Assembly (NCBI RefSeq): GCF_001294645.1
Contig: NZ_CP011869.1
Location: 62,001-126,000 of the forward strand
From: Pseudonocardia sp. HH130629-09
Lineage (GTDB): Bacteria; Actinomycetota; Actinomycetes; Mycobacteriales; Pseudonocardiaceae
Direction: 5' to 3'
DNA: 64,000 bases
Below, piece after piece: positions 50,044 to 59,012 of this stretch; positions within the stretch are counted from its first letter, which is position 1; the number at the start of each line of letters is the position of its first letter. The position numbers and the translations under genes were made by a program. Under the pieces are notes generated by a model, which was not told where the DNA came from, searched no databases, and saw nothing but the letters and a program-made list of their open reading frames with translations.

Positions 50044-51448
50044 GGGACTGTTTCAAGATCGGTGTTTTCGGCCCGACACGCCGGGCTGAGGTCCGGCGAG
50101 ATGGGCACGGACAGTGATGACATCGGACCTTGTGGATCCAAGCGAGGGTGACCCGAAGCCTGCTCGGCAGGCGTCGGCGGAGCGGGCCGCTGCGGCGGCG
50201 ATGGTGGCCGAGGCGAAGGCGCGCGGGCTGGCGTTGACCGGCCCGGACGGCCTGTTGAAGCTCTTTACCAAGAATGTTCTGGAAACGGCGCTGAACGAGG
50301 AGATGACCGAGCACCTCGGGCACGACAAGAACCGGGCCGACCCCGGCCGGGAATCCACCAACGTGCGGAACGGGTCCCGCTCGAAGACGGTTCTCTCGGA
50401 TGCCGCGGGTGACGTGGAGATCGACGTTCCGAGAGACAGGGCCAGCACTTTCGAGCCGCAGATCGTGAAGAAGCGTCAGCGGCGCCTCACAGATGTCGAC
50501 GAGGTCGTACTGTCGCTGTATGCGAAAGGGATGACGACCGGGGAGGTTTCCGCACATTTCGCTGACATCTATGGGGCGTCAGTATCGAAGGAGACGGTCT
50601 CGCGGATCACCGACAAGGTCGTCGCCGAGATGAATGACTGGGTTGGTCGGCCGTTGGATTCGGTGTACGCCGCGGTGTTCATCGACGCTGTCCACGTCAA
50701 GGTCCGGGACGGGCAGGTCGCCAACCGGCCGGTCTACGCAGCCATCGGCGTCACCGTGGACGGCTGCAAGGACGTGCTGGGGCTGTGGATGGGCGTCGGC
50801 AGTGAGGGCGCGAAGTTCTGGATGAGCGTGCTGGTCGACCTGAAGAACCGCGGCGTGCGTGACGTGCTGTTCCTGGTCTGCGACGGCCTCAAAGGACTCC
50901 CGGAGGTCGTGGCCAACGTGTGGCCGCAAACCATTGTCCAAACCTGCGTCGTGCACCTGATCCGAAACACTTTCCGGCTGGTGGGTCGACAGGACTGGGA
51001 CGCGGTGAAGCGCGACATCAAACCAATCTATGCCGCGCCCAACCCGAATGCAGCACTTATCGCTATGGATGAGCTCGACGAGAAATGGGGCCGTAAGTAC
51101 GCGGCGATGATCCGGCTATGGCGCAACGCGTGGGAAGAGTTCGTGCCGTTCTTGGACTACGACGTCGAGATTCGAAGGGTGATCTGCTCTACGAATGCGA
51201 TCGAATCGCTTAACGCCCGCTACCGGCGCGCGGTGCGGGCGCGTGGTCATTTCCCCACTGAGCAGGCTGCGATGAAATGCTTGTATCTTGTGACTCGCAG
51301 CCTGGACCCGACCGGGACGGGCCGCACGAGGTGGACGATGCGTTGGAAGCCCGTGATCAACGCGTTCGCCATCACGTTCGGTGACCGCTGGCCGGGAGCC
51401 GAGACCTACTGAGCAACGACGCCGAAACACCGATCACGAGACAGGCCC
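50044..51448 (+). mobile_element. IS256-family insertion sequence, intact
   Basis: 1,405 bp. Ends GGGACTGTTTCAAGATCGGT and GGGCCTGTCTCGTGATCGGT (right, inverted). Flanked by an exact 8-bp duplication GGAGCACG (50036-50043, 51449-51456), as expected for IS256. Inserted just behind the IS481 relic. Probably recent. Confidence 0.93.
50117..51412 (+). CDS. IS256-family transposase
   Basis: 431 residues from ATG 50117 (GTG 50114 also in frame). Mutator-type: ALNEEMTEHLGHDKNRADPG, RNGSRSKTVLSDAAGDVEID, VPRDRASTFEP, then DDE core: YAAVFIDAVHVKVRDG (Asp), FLVCDGLKGLPEVV (Asp), CSTNAIESLNARYRRAVRAR (Glu) and the C/D-x2-H block TCVVHLIRNTFR. Full length. Confidence 0.95.
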   Translation: MTSDLVDPSEGDPKPARQASAERAAAAAMVAEAKARGLALTGPDGLLKLFTKNVLETALNEEMTEHLGHDKNRADPGRESTNVRNGSRSKTVLSDAAGDVEIDVPRDRASTFEPQIVKKRQRRLTDVDEVVLSLYAKGMTTGEVSAHFADIYGASVSKETVSRITDKVVAEMNDWVGRPLDSVYAAVFIDAVHVKVRDGQVANRPVYAAIGVTVDGCKDVLGLWMGVGSEGAKFWMSVLVDLKNRGVRDVLFLVCDGLKGLPEVVANVWPQTIVQTCVVHLIRNTFRLVGRQDWDAVKRDIKPIYAAPNPNAALIAMDELDEKWGRKYAAMIRLWRNAWEEFVPFLDYDVEIRRVICSTNAIESLNARYRRAVRARGHFPTEQAAMKCLYLVTRSLDPTGTGRTRWTMRWKPVINAFAITFGDRWPGAETY

Positions 51449-51456
51449 GGAGCACG

Positions 51457-51546
51457 TTCTAAACCGTCCCCCGGTGAACACACGGGTGGAGCTGTCTCGG
51501 GGGTGTATGGCCCACACCAGCGTCAGGAACGCGTGTCTGGGGCCAT
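51457..51546 (-). pseudogene. Short transposase-like remnant
   Basis: Between IS256 and MITE copy 3 the leftward frame reads AFLTLVWAIHPRDSSTRVFT then GGRF and stops; this looks like the C-terminal end of another transposase. Too short to classify. Confidence 0.3.
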
Positions 51547-51711
51547 GAGCCTTTTTCAACCTGCCGTTCCGGCAGCTCAGGGGCCTGGTTGTGTGGGTGC
51601 AGACGCCGAGCTGGCGAGCCGGTGACCTGTGCAGCTGTGGTCAGAGCAGTTGCGCTGCAACCTTCGCGATCTCCTGACGCAGAAGCTCGCTGGTCAGGTT
51701 GAAAAAGGCTC
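51547..51711 (+). repeat. MITE copy 3 (165 bp)
   Basis: Complete copy with ends GAGCCTTTTTCAACCTG and inverted complement. It truncates the C-terminus of the gene at 51712-52559, where an in-frame reading continues into the element. Confidence 0.9.
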
Positions 51712-52559
51712 AGTCCCTGCTCGGTCGTCGGTGAGCGCATGAAGCGCAGCACCCGAGCCCCGCCGTCGCCGTCGCTGTCGTGGTGGTCGTTGTGCCCGGC
51801 CGGTGTCTGGCCGATGGTGTGGTGGTCGAGTGCGAGGTGGAGCAGGTCGAGGTCGCTGCGGACGGCGTCACGGACCTGGGTGGGGGTGTCCTGTTCGGCG
51901 CAGGGCCCGTCGCATCGGCATGCTCGCCACTGCCCCGGTCCGGGTTGCAGGCGTCGGGTGAAGTCCTCGAGGACCTCGCGGGTCTGGGCCAGGACCCGGC
52001 CGGGGACCTGGGCCTCGTCGGGTTCGAGGCCGGCGCGGCCGGCGGTGCGCAGGGCCAGGCCGAGACCGGTGTTCGCTTCGGCGGCGGTCCAGGGCTCGAA
52101 CCGGCCGACGGTGGGACGCAGGGTGTCGAGTACGGGCAGCAGCTGCAGCGCGGGGGAGTCTGCGGGGGCGCCGTCGGCCGGGTGGGGTCCGGTGGTGTGC
52201 GGGTCGGTGTTCACCGCGGCGAATAGCTGGGCTTGGCCGAGCGCGGCGACCAGCCGGCCCAGGAATGCCACCGGCAGTACCGCGTCGGCAACGTCAGCGG
52301 CGTCGGCGAGCCGGGCGTGGCCGGCCTCGACGTCGACACAGAACTGTTCGGCCATCTCGCGGCCCCAGGAGTCGTCGAAGTAGCGGCGCAGCGCGGTGGC
52401 GGAGGTGACGCCCATGTGGTGGGCGACCGTATCGATGCGGTCGCGCAGACCGTGCTCGATCACCGGCAGGGAGACCTCGATACCGCGGTGCCGGCAGGTT
52501 TGGGCGAAGTCGTCGACCAGGCGTTGCAGCTTGTTCGACCGGTGTCGCGTCTGACCCAT
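51712..52559 (-). pseudogene. Conserved hypothetical protein, C-terminus cut by MITE
   Basis: About 280 native residues from ATG 52559 (MGQTRHRSNKLQRLVDDFAQ). Contains HGLRDRIDTVAHHMGVTSAT then ALRRYFDDSWGREMAEQFCV (HTH-like or small DNA-binding region), a long Ala-rich part, and CRCDGPCAEQDTPTQVRDAV with three Cys in the C-terminal half. Interrupted at RFMRSPTTEQG by the MITE. It lies after the zinc-ribbon gene of module B, on the same strand. Function unknown. Confidence 0.6.
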
Positions 52560-52707
52560 GATCACATTTTCCCACCCTCCACCTCGGCGCATACCGACAG
52601 CGTCGGCCGGGTCGTGCCGGGCGGGCCTTCAGACTCCGCGGGTGCGGGGGTGTGGGTGTGGGTGTCGGAACCGGCGCGGCCGAGGCGCGCGGGCCGCCCG
52701 GGGCGGA

Positions 52708-53160
52708 TTATCGCGGGGTCCGCTGGGCGGGGTGGCAGGTGGGGCAGAGGGGCCCGTCCAGGCGCCAGCCTGCGGTGGTGAGCCAGGCCCGGGTGGGTGC
52801 GGGCAGGGTGTCGTCTGGTGCGGCGGCGAGGTCCCCGACGAGCAGGGGGCCGTCACCGCAGATCAGGCAGGTCAGGTCGGTGATCGGCCCGGTGGGTGGG
52901 CAGGCGCGGCAGTAGCGGACCTGGGTGGGGCCCTGCGGGCCGTCGACGAGCCACAGCGCGCTCATCAGGATCTGCTGGTGCGGATCGGCCGGGGGCTGCC
53001 CGCACCGCCTGCAGCGCAGGGTCTGCGCACCCGCGGCGGTACCGGCAGGCGTGGTGCCGGCAGGGGTGGTGACGGTGGGGGAGGGGGCGGTGTTCACCGG
53101 CCGGGCCGAGCGCTGCGGGCGGCCCGCGGGTCCGGGACCGGCGTGGGGTGCGGGGTTCAT
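52708..53160 (-). CDS. Zinc-ribbon protein of the coiled-coil module, copy B
   Basis: 150 residues from ATG 53160. Same Cys layout as copy A (28263-28703): LRCRRCGQPPADPHQQILMS, YCRACPPTGPITDLTCLICG, LCPTCHPAQ. Starts seven bases after the coiled-coil gene of module B. Unknown function. Confidence 0.65.
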   Translation of the reverse strand: MNPAPHAGPGPAGRPQRSARPVNTAPSPTVTTPAGTTPAGTAAGAQTLRCRRCGQPPADPHQQILMSALWLVDGPQGPTQVRYCRACPPTGPITDLTCLICGDGPLLVGDLAAAPDDTLPAPTRAWLTTAGWRLDGPLCPTCHPAQRTPR

Positions 53161-53166
53161 GGAGCG

Positions 53167-54717
53167 TCACTCCTGGGCGTCGGTGTCGCCGGGCTGCTCG
53201 GTCGGTGCGGGCGCTTGGGTGGCGGTGGGTCCGGGACGGCGCTGAGCGGCGCGGGGCCGGCGGGCCCGGGCCCCACGCGGCGCGGCAGCCTGCTCGGACG
53301 GCTTGGTGGCGGGCGGGTCGTCAGCGGCGCGGTCGCCGGTGCTGGTGTTGTCGTCCGGGTCGAGATCGCGGTCCTGCCGGCGGGTGCGGCCGGGTACTTG
53401 GCCCCGGGCCCGAGCGAGGTCGGTGCGTAGCTCGGCGAGCTGAGCGGTGTGGCGGGTGTCGGCGTCGGCGAGGCGCTGCTCGCCGTAGGCGCGCTCGCGA
53501 TCGACGTCGCGGACGAGCTGTTCACGCACCGCGGCGAGAGTGCTCTCAGCACCGGCCCGAGCCGCCCGGTGCTCGGCGGCCTGCTCGCGGACGTCGTGCA
53601 GCTCATCGGCCAGACGAGTGCGTTCGGTCTCGACGCGGTCGCGGTCCTGGCGGGTCGCGGCCAGGTCCGCGACGGCGGTGTCACGTTCGGCGCCCAGCTG
53701 CTCAACCCGGCGCCGGGCCTCGGTGAGCTCGCTGTCGAGACGGGTGTGGTCACGGGTCAGAGCGGCCAGCTCGACACCGACCCGTTCCACCTCGGCAGCC
53801 GCCGTGTCGCGGGCGGCGGCCGCGGTGTCGCGTTCGGTGATCGCCGAGGTCAGCTCGACGCGCAGCGTGTCGAGCTGCGCGCTCAGCTCGGTGGTGACCC
53901 GGTCGGTGTCGGCCCGGGCCGCGTCGCGTTCGGCGGTCAGCTCGACGACCTGCTGTTGCAGCGCAGCCTGGGTCTGGGCGAGCTGATCGCGGGCGTGGTC
54001 GCGCTCGGCCACAGCCGTCTCGCGCGCCTGTTCCGCGGCGTGGGCGGTCTCGACGGCGTCGGCGGCCTCGGCATCGGACGCGGCGGCCGAGCGGCGGGCG
54101 GCGTCGGCGGCGTCGCGCCCGGCCCGGGCCTGGGCACGGGCCTCGTCGGTCGCGGCCTGGGCCGCGTCGACCTCCGCGCGTGCAGCGCGGCGGGCGGCAG
54201 CGATCTCCGCGGCGACGGCCTCGGGGTCGGCCAGGGTGCCCAGGGCATCACGCAGCTCCCCACCGCCCTCATCGAGGCGGGCGATCAGCGTGGCGACCTG
54301 CTCGGTGACGGTCTGCCCGGCCCGGGCGATCGGCCGCGCCAGGGTGTCGTCGGGCTCACCGCGGCGCCGTGCCGGCGCCCCGCCGTCGGCGATCCGCTTG
54401 GCGTTGACCCGGTCGTGCATCACCCCGCCCACGACCTGGTAGCAGTACTTCGGCCGCCGCCCCGACCCGGCGTACTCCATCGTGTTCGCGCAGCCCCCGG
54501 GGAACTGGCACGGCTCAACCTCCGGCTGGCCGCGCCGCGCCCGCCACGCCGCCTCGGCCGGGCCGGTGGCATCCGCGGCCGCCACGTCACCGGCGCCGGC
54601 CTCGTCACCGTCCTCACCGTCGGCGACGGGACTGTGCAGCGGCGGCAACGCAGCAGCCGGCGCGGCCGCCGGCGTCTCGTCGCCGGCCGGGCTATCAGGG
54701 AAGGGCTGCTCGTCCAC
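53167..54717 (-). CDS. Large coiled-coil DNA-binding-like protein, copy B
   Basis: 516 residues from GTG at 54717, seven bases after the -10 (leaderless). Same order as copy A: acidic disordered N-terminus (VDEQPFPDSPAGDETPAAAP), Cys motif (VEPCQFPGGCANTMEYAGSG, KYCYQVVGGVMHDRVNAKRI), a basic linker, about 300 residues of coiled coil, a basic tail (ARARRPRAAQRRPGPT). The head is almost identical to copy A while the coil has diverged, so the head is under selection, possibly for DNA binding. Longer in-frame upstream starts would run through the promoter. Confidence 0.65.
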   Translation of the reverse strand: MDEQPFPDSPAGDETPAAAPAAALPPLHSPVADGEDGDEAGAGDVAAADATGPAEAAWRARRGQPEVEPCQFPGGCANTMEYAGSGRRPKYCYQVVGGVMHDRVNAKRIADGGAPARRRGEPDDTLARPIARAGQTVTEQVATLIARLDEGGGELRDALGTLADPEAVAAEIAAARRAARAEVDAAQAATDEARAQARAGRDAADAARRSAAASDAEAADAVETAHAAEQARETAVAERDHARDQLAQTQAALQQQVVELTAERDAARADTDRVTTELSAQLDTLRVELTSAITERDTAAAARDTAAAEVERVGVELAALTRDHTRLDSELTEARRRVEQLGAERDTAVADLAATRQDRDRVETERTRLADELHDVREQAAEHRAARAGAESTLAAVREQLVRDVDRERAYGEQRLADADTRHTAQLAELRTDLARARGQVPGRTRRQDRDLDPDDNTSTGDRAADDPPATKPSEQAAAPRGARARRPRAAQRRPGPTATQAPAPTEQPGDTDAQE

Positions 54718-54724
54718 GATCGCG

Positions 54725-54791
54725 ACTCTAGCCGTTTCGTATCGTTGCGTCAACCGTTCTGTATATTGTTTCGTTGCAACGAAACGATACG
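54725..54791 (-). promoter_or_regulatory. Promoter and operator of the coiled-coil operon B
   Basis: Read leftward: -35 TTGACG (54748-54753), 17-bp spacer, -10 TAGAGT (54725-54730). GTTTCGTATCGTT (54734-54746) fills the spacer exactly as in operon A. GTTTCGTT-GC-AACGAAAC (54768-54785) is an additional perfect palindrome, and AACGATACG follows. Common operator for both modules. Confidence 0.65.
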
Positions 54792-54888
54792 ATAGGCTCG
54801 CCGGGCTTGCCGTGCTACGCGACAGAAGCAACGTTATGTTGCGTAGAACTGCGATGCGGGTGCACCGGCTCTCCTGTCGTCGTGTGGA

Positions 54889-54925
54889 GTGTCCTGACAG
54901 ATAGTGGACACATCTGCGCTAGACT
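54889..54925 (+). promoter_or_regulatory. vapBC promoter/operator
   Basis: GTGTCC (54889-54894) and GGACAC (54906-54911) form an inverted repeat; a -10-like TAGACT at 54920-54925 is seven bases from the ATG, so the mRNA is probably leaderless. No good -35. Likely the AbrB-type antitoxin site. Confidence 0.45.
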
Positions 54926-54932
54926 CGGTCGC

Positions 54933-55217
54933 ATGTCGGAGCAGGTGGACGATGCGGGACATGCCGAGGTCGTCGTCAATCGGGACGGCCGGATCCTGAT
55001 CCCCGCGCAGGTGCGTCGTGATCTGGGCCTGGCCGCCGGGTCGGCGTTGCTGCTGTCGGTCGAGGACGGGCGGGTGGTGATGGAGTCCCGTGCCCAGCTG
55101 GTCGCGCGGATGCGCCGGGAGATCGCCGAGGCCTGGCAGGGCGACCCGGCGGTCTCGGTCACCGACGAGCTGCTCGCCGAGCGCCGCGCCGAGGCGGCCG
55201 CCGAGGACGCCCGGTGA
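54933..55217 (+). CDS. vapB: AbrB/VapB-type antitoxin
   Basis: 94 residues from ATG 54933. SpoVT/AbrB swapped-hairpin domain: AEVVVNRDGRILIPAQVRRD then LGLAAGSALLLSVEDGRVVM; the helical C-terminus (AQLVARMRREIAEAWQGDPA, SVTDELLAERRAEAAAEDAR) would bind the toxin. GTGA overlap with the following PIN-domain gene. A standard VapB of the AbrB type. Confidence 0.8.
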   Translation: MSEQVDDAGHAEVVVNRDGRILIPAQVRRDLGLAAGSALLLSVEDGRVVMESRAQLVARMRREIAEAWQGDPAVSVTDELLAERRAEAAAEDAR

Positions 55218-55665
55218 GCGCAGGCGACGAAGCGGGCTCCGCTGCCCCCGACCCGGCCCCGGCTCGATCCCTGGCTCGGTCTCTGGCCCTGCGGTCCTGG
55301 ATGCCTCCGCGGTGCTGGCCTGGCTGCGCGCCGAGCCCGGCGCCGAGGTCGTCGAGACCTACCTCGACGCGGCGGTGCTCTCGGCGGTGAACCTCTCGGA
55401 GGTCTACCAGAAGCTGGCCCAGCGCGGCGTCGACGCCGACCGCACCCTGCGCCAGCTGCGCACCCTGGGGATCCGGACCGAACCGGTCACCGCCGCCGAC
55501 GCGGTCACCGCGGCGACCCTGTGGCCGGTCACCCGCGCGGCCGGGCTGTCCCTGGGCGATCGGTGCTGCCTGGCCCTGGCCACCCGCCTCGACGGCCCGG
55601 CGATCACCGCCGACACCGCCTGGACCGCCCTCGACGTCGGCGTGACTGTCGTACCCATCCGGTAG
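55214..55665 (+). pseudogene. vapC: VapC-type PIN-domain toxin, frameshift near the start
   Basis: A GTG at 55214 overlaps the vapB stop and starts a frame that must shift near 55290 (CCC run) to reach the PIN domain: VLDASAVLAWLRAEPGAEVV, AAVLSAVNLSEVYQKLAQRG, GLSLGDRCCLALATRLDGPA, TADTAWTALDVGVTVVPI. Conserved Asp/Glu residues (LDAS, LSEVY, LGDRCC, TADTAW) are all present. The PIN frame has no usable start of its own. One added C restores the gene, so a sequencing error is possible. A second fragment of a related vapC lies at 57198-57293. Confidence 0.7.
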
Positions 55666-55719
55666 ACCCCGGGCACCGGCACCGCACCCGTTCGCTCAAC
55701 GAGGCAAGGGAGCACGGAC

Positions 55720-56202
55720 ATGTCCACACCGCACGGATCGACCGTCTACCCCGCGCCCCCGGCGACGCTTCCCGCCGACCTGAGCGAGCTGTGGGTGCAC
55801 CGCCACCTGTTGCCCGCCGACGTCCTGCGGACCCTGGCTGATGTCTGGATCTGCGCCAGCGCGGTCCGGATGCCGGCCGTCGCCCCCGACCGGTTCTGGG
55901 ACGACGACCCCGGCTTCTTCGCCCGCCACGACACCGTCACCTGCTCGCTGCGCACTGCCCTGCCGGACCGGCCCGGCACCGCCGGTCCCCGGCCGCCGCT
56001 CCCACCCGATCCGCACGCCGCAGTGGACCAGGTCTTCGCCCGCCGGCACCGGCTCACCGCGGGCGAGCTGTTCACGGTCCAGCGCTGCTGGTGCTGTGCC
56101 TCGGCCGCGCAGTGGGGTGCCCCGCACGAGCGGTTCTGGACGCTCGACCTCGACGGCGCCGACCTGCTCTCCACCCACGACATCGCCGACTGCGAGTCCT
56201 GA
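55720..56202 (+). CDS. FFxxHD repeat protein (two units)
   Basis: 160 residues. Two copies of the unit seen once at 27724-28206: HRHLLPADVLRTLADVWICA ... RFWDDDPGFFARHDTVTC and RRHRLTAGELFTVQRCWCCA ... RFWTLDLDGADLLSTHDIADC. Each ends with His-Asp and a Cys. In this gene the order is unit-linker-unit, probably an internal duplication. No family known. It is separated from vapC by about 55 bases and followed by a small membrane protein. Confidence 0.55.
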   Translation: MSTPHGSTVYPAPPATLPADLSELWVHRHLLPADVLRTLADVWICASAVRMPAVAPDRFWDDDPGFFARHDTVTCSLRTALPDRPGTAGPRPPLPPDPHAAVDQVFARRHRLTAGELFTVQRCWCCASAAQWGAPHERFWTLDLDGADLLSTHDIADCES

Positions 56203-56204
56203 CC

Positions 56205-56493
56205 GTGGCCAGCGCACCGCGCCACGACCGGCCGGAGACCGTCCGGATCGGGATCCACCGGGCCCTGGACATCGTCACCCTCCTGCGCGAGCTGAAGGGC
56301 TGGATCTACTACACAGTCCTGGCCTGGGGCGCTGCTGGGGATACGCCTGTTCGGCGGCTACGACCGCTTCGACCACGCCTGGACGGCGGCGGCCGTCAAC
56401 GGCGGCACCACTCTCGCGCTGATCATCGTGGTGGTGGGCGCGCTGCGGCTCCTGCTGCTCCGCCGGATCGTCGTCCGGGATCTGAACGACTGA
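56205..56493 (+). pseudogene. Small membrane protein, frameshifted at a G run
   Basis: GTG at 56205, then ETVRIGIHRALDIVTLLREL, KGWIYYTVLAW; the frame must shift at GGGG (56326-56329) to read ALLGIRLFGGYDRFDHAWTA, GGTTLALIIVVVGALRLLLL and RRIVVRDLND. The corrected protein has about 96 residues with two membrane segments. A homopolymer error could explain the shift. Function unknown. Confidence 0.5.
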
Positions 56494-56595
56494 GGTCTCG
56501 GCGGCCGCCGCCACGGCGCCTGAGCAGCAACGGCACGGCCCTCACCCAACAAACCGGGCTGGGGGGGCGCCGTCGTGCAGCTGTACTCTTTCCGC

Positions 56596-56802
56596 ATGGC
56601 CCGGACCGACCGCACCCCCCGCGACGAGACAGCTGCGGCCAGCGAGCGCCAGGGATTCTTCCCTCAGCCCCGGCAGGACAGCGAGGACATCGCCGCCGAC
56701 CAGGACGGCGGGCCCATCGGCGTGTCCGAGGATGACCAGGCCATCGCCGCGGACATGCTCCGCGAGTACGGCCCGGCGTTCCGGCGCCTCGCTGACCTGT
56801 GA
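56596..56802 (+). CDS. Antitoxin candidate of the doc-like toxin
   Basis: 68 residues from ATG 56596. Acidic (SEDIAADQDGGPIGVSEDDQ, DMLREYGPAFRRLADL) with no clear DNA-binding fold. GTGA overlap with the next gene. It has the place of the antitoxin (Phd in the P1 system), but does not resemble Phd closely. Confidence 0.55.
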   Translation: MARTDRTPRDETAAASERQGFFPQPRQDSEDIAADQDGGPIGVSEDDQAIAADMLREYGPAFRRLADL

Positions 56803-57176
56803 CCCGCTACCTGACGACGGAGCAGCTCCTCTACTACGGCCGCCTCGCCGTCGAGCACGGGCAGCTCCACGTCCGGGACTGGGGCCTCGTCGAGTCCGCC
56901 CTGTACCGGCCGCAGGCGTCCGCGTTCGGGCAGGACGCCTACCCCGACGTCTGGACGAAGGCCGCCGCACTACTCCAGTCCCTCGCCACCAACCACGCGT
57001 TCGTGGACGGCAACAAGCGGACCGCGCTCGCGGCGACCTACGCCTTCCTGCGGCTCAACAACGAGCGGCTCACGATCTACAACGACGACGCTGTGGGCTT
57101 GGTGCTCGCCGTGGCCACCGGGCAGCTCGCCGACATCGAGAAGATCGCGGAGGCGCTGCGCGCCGGAGCCGAGTAG
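56799..57176 (+). CDS. doc: Doc/Fic-type toxin
   Basis: 125 residues from GTG 56799. The Doc pattern LTTEQLLYYGRLAVEHGQLH, LVESALYRPQASAFGQDAYP and the catalytic motif NHAFVDGNKRTALAATYAFL (Fic-type HxFx-D-GNKR) are complete. Doc phosphorylates EF-Tu. Normal length. Paired with the upstream antitoxin-like gene. Confidence 0.82.
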   Translation: MTRYLTTEQLLYYGRLAVEHGQLHVRDWGLVESALYRPQASAFGQDAYPDVWTKAAALLQSLATNHAFVDGNKRTALAATYAFLRLNNERLTIYNDDAVGLVLAVATGQLADIEKIAEALRAGAE

Positions 57177-57197
57177 ACCCCGGCGGGGCGGACTCCC

Positions 57198-57293
57198 CGG
57201 CGCCGGCCCCGCAGCGCTGGATGCCTCCGCGGTGCTGGCCTGGCTGCGCGCCGAGCCCGGCGCCGACGTCGTCGAGACCTACCTCGACCGGCC
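57198..57293 (+). pseudogene. 5' fragment of a second vapC
   Basis: AGPAALDASAVLAWLRAEPG then ADVVETYLD, nearly identical to the vapC at 55214-55665, but the sequence diverges after about 30 residues (57293), followed shortly by IS1380. A partial duplication or recombination scar. Confidence 0.7.
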
Positions 57294-57326
57294 CGGGTCA
57301 TCGGCCAGCGCAGTTCGAGCCCTTAC

Positions 57327-58917
57327 CCCGAATCCACCGAGGCAGCTGCTCGGTGATCATCTGCTGGTTGTCGGAGAGTGGTTGGCGATGACGTTTCAGA
57401 AATTAGCGTGCTGATCTTGCCGGTCTGGTCGGCTGCTCCGAGGTTCCTGGTAGAGGACAGGGAAGTGCTGGTCAGCCTGGCGCGGGTAGCGCGGTGACGG
57501 CGGCCAGAGCGGTCCGGAATTGATCGGCCCAGGGCCAGCGGCTCGGTAGCCGTAGGTGCAGGTGGCGGGCGGTGTGCACTAGCCGACCCGGGGTGGTGAA
57601 CAGCTGCCGGCGCAGGGTCGCCATCGTCGTGCGGGGCCTCCCGGCCAGGGAGCCGACGGCGCGGGCGAGGTTGTGGGCGATGACCGCGAGCGCGAGCCAG
57701 GCGGCGTTGGCCATGAACCGTCCGGAGGGCAGGTGGGCCAGCCCGGCGGACTTGAGTTCGGCGATGGACTGCTCGACCACGGCGTGGCGGCGGTGGTTGG
57801 CCTCGATCTCGACGAGTTCGCCCGGCCGGTCGGTGACCATGGCGTGGTAGTCCCAGTTGGTGAACAGGGCCAGTTGGGATCCCGGCGTGGGACGGACCCG
57901 TCGCACGACCAATCGCACCTCGACCGCGTCCTTGGTGCTGGCGAAGCAGGTGTAGCGGGTCTCGGCGATATCGGCGCCGGAGACTTCCGGGGTGGACAGC
58001 CAGTACGGAATGGGCTGCCACGCGTGCTCGGGGATGGCCTCGATCGCGGCCCGGATCTTGCGGTCCTGGCGGGCGGTGACCGAGAAGCGGACGTCGAACT
58101 TGCGCGCGGTGGAGATCATCGCGCGGGAGTAGAACGCCGAGTCCGCCCGCACCGTGAGCGGCCCGGTGGCGCCGGCGTCACGCAAACGGGACACGGTCTC
58201 GGTCAGAAACGACTTCGCGCCCCGGGCTGCGCCGGCCGCTCCGCCGCGCAGCCGGGAGAAGATCACCTGCCCGGTCTCGGCGCACGTCGCGAGCTGCGGG
58301 TGATAGCCGCGGACTTTCGTGTAGCCGTAATCCGCGCCCTGCTTGTCGCGGCCGTGGACCTCGCAGATCGTCGAATCGATGTCCACCGTCACCGGCCCTG
58401 CCGGGTCGGTGGGACCGGCCCCGGCCGCCCAGGTCCGCGCCAGCAGCCCGCGGGTGACCGCGTCGAGCTCACGTACGTTCGACCACTTGAATGCCCGTAA
58501 CCAGGTGCCGATCGTCGAGGGCGCCCGGACCTGGTCGAACAGCGCCGGCATCGCCCCGGCCCGCAGTACGGCGACGTCGTCGATGGAGTCTCCACCAGCC
58601 AGGATCGACCCGACCACCGACAGCGCCTTCGTCCCGCCGTTCGCGCCATGGCAGGCCAGCCGCACCCGATCCCCGACCAGCTCGGCGACGCCGAGCTTCT
58701 GCGCTAACGCCGCTGCCGGGAGCAGCCCGGCCGCCGACACGAGATTGGGTTCGTCGTAGCTCACCGACACCCGCGTCAAGTCATGAGATGCTCGCACCCG
58801 TCAGATGCCTCCTCGGTCGGGCTGATCGTGTCCGTCGCACGACACATCGTCCCTGCTCAGGAGGCATTTGATCTTTGAGGCGCGCCGCAGTCAGCTCATC
58901 GCCTCGGTGGATCCGGG
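57327..58917 (-). mobile_element. IS1380-family element, copy 1
   Basis: 1,591 bp; inverted ends CCCG(A/G)ATCCACCGAGGC; exact 5-bp duplication CTTAC (57322-57326, 58918-58922). One transposase gene. Confidence 0.9.
57472..58797 (-). CDS. IS1380-family transposase
   Basis: 441 residues: VSYDEPNLVSAAGLLPAAAL, GGDSIDDVAVLRAGAMPALF, TVDIDSTICEVHGRDKQGAD (first Asp), YGYTKVRGYHPQLATCAETG, LTVRADSAFYSRAMIS (second Asp), NHRRHAVVEQSIAELKSAGL (Glu). Full length and normal DDE residues. Confidence 0.92.
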   Translation of the reverse strand: MRASHDLTRVSVSYDEPNLVSAAGLLPAAALAQKLGVAELVGDRVRLACHGANGGTKALSVVGSILAGGDSIDDVAVLRAGAMPALFDQVRAPSTIGTWLRAFKWSNVRELDAVTRGLLARTWAAGAGPTDPAGPVTVDIDSTICEVHGRDKQGADYGYTKVRGYHPQLATCAETGQVIFSRLRGGAAGAARGAKSFLTETVSRLRDAGATGPLTVRADSAFYSRAMISTARKFDVRFSVTARQDRKIRAAIEAIPEHAWQPIPYWLSTPEVSGADIAETRYTCFASTKDAVEVRLVVRRVRPTPGSQLALFTNWDYHAMVTDRPGELVEIEANHRRHAVVEQSIAELKSAGLAHLPSGRFMANAAWLALAVIAHNLARAVGSLAGRPRTTMATLRRQLFTTPGRLVHTARHLHLRLPSRWPWADQFRTALAAVTALPAPG

Positions 58918-59012
58918 CTTACTGAGGCGCCCGCCTCCGTGACGACGCCGGTACGGCGTCGCCACGGCGCGGGTCCCAGGTGGAGCCGGACCGGCCCGCT
59001 ACCGTCACTGAC

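Noticed and set aside
58939..58956. GACGCCG/CGGCGTC hairpin after IS1380 as a terminator
   Set aside because: No T-run on either strand and no gene ends nearby except the transposase relics.
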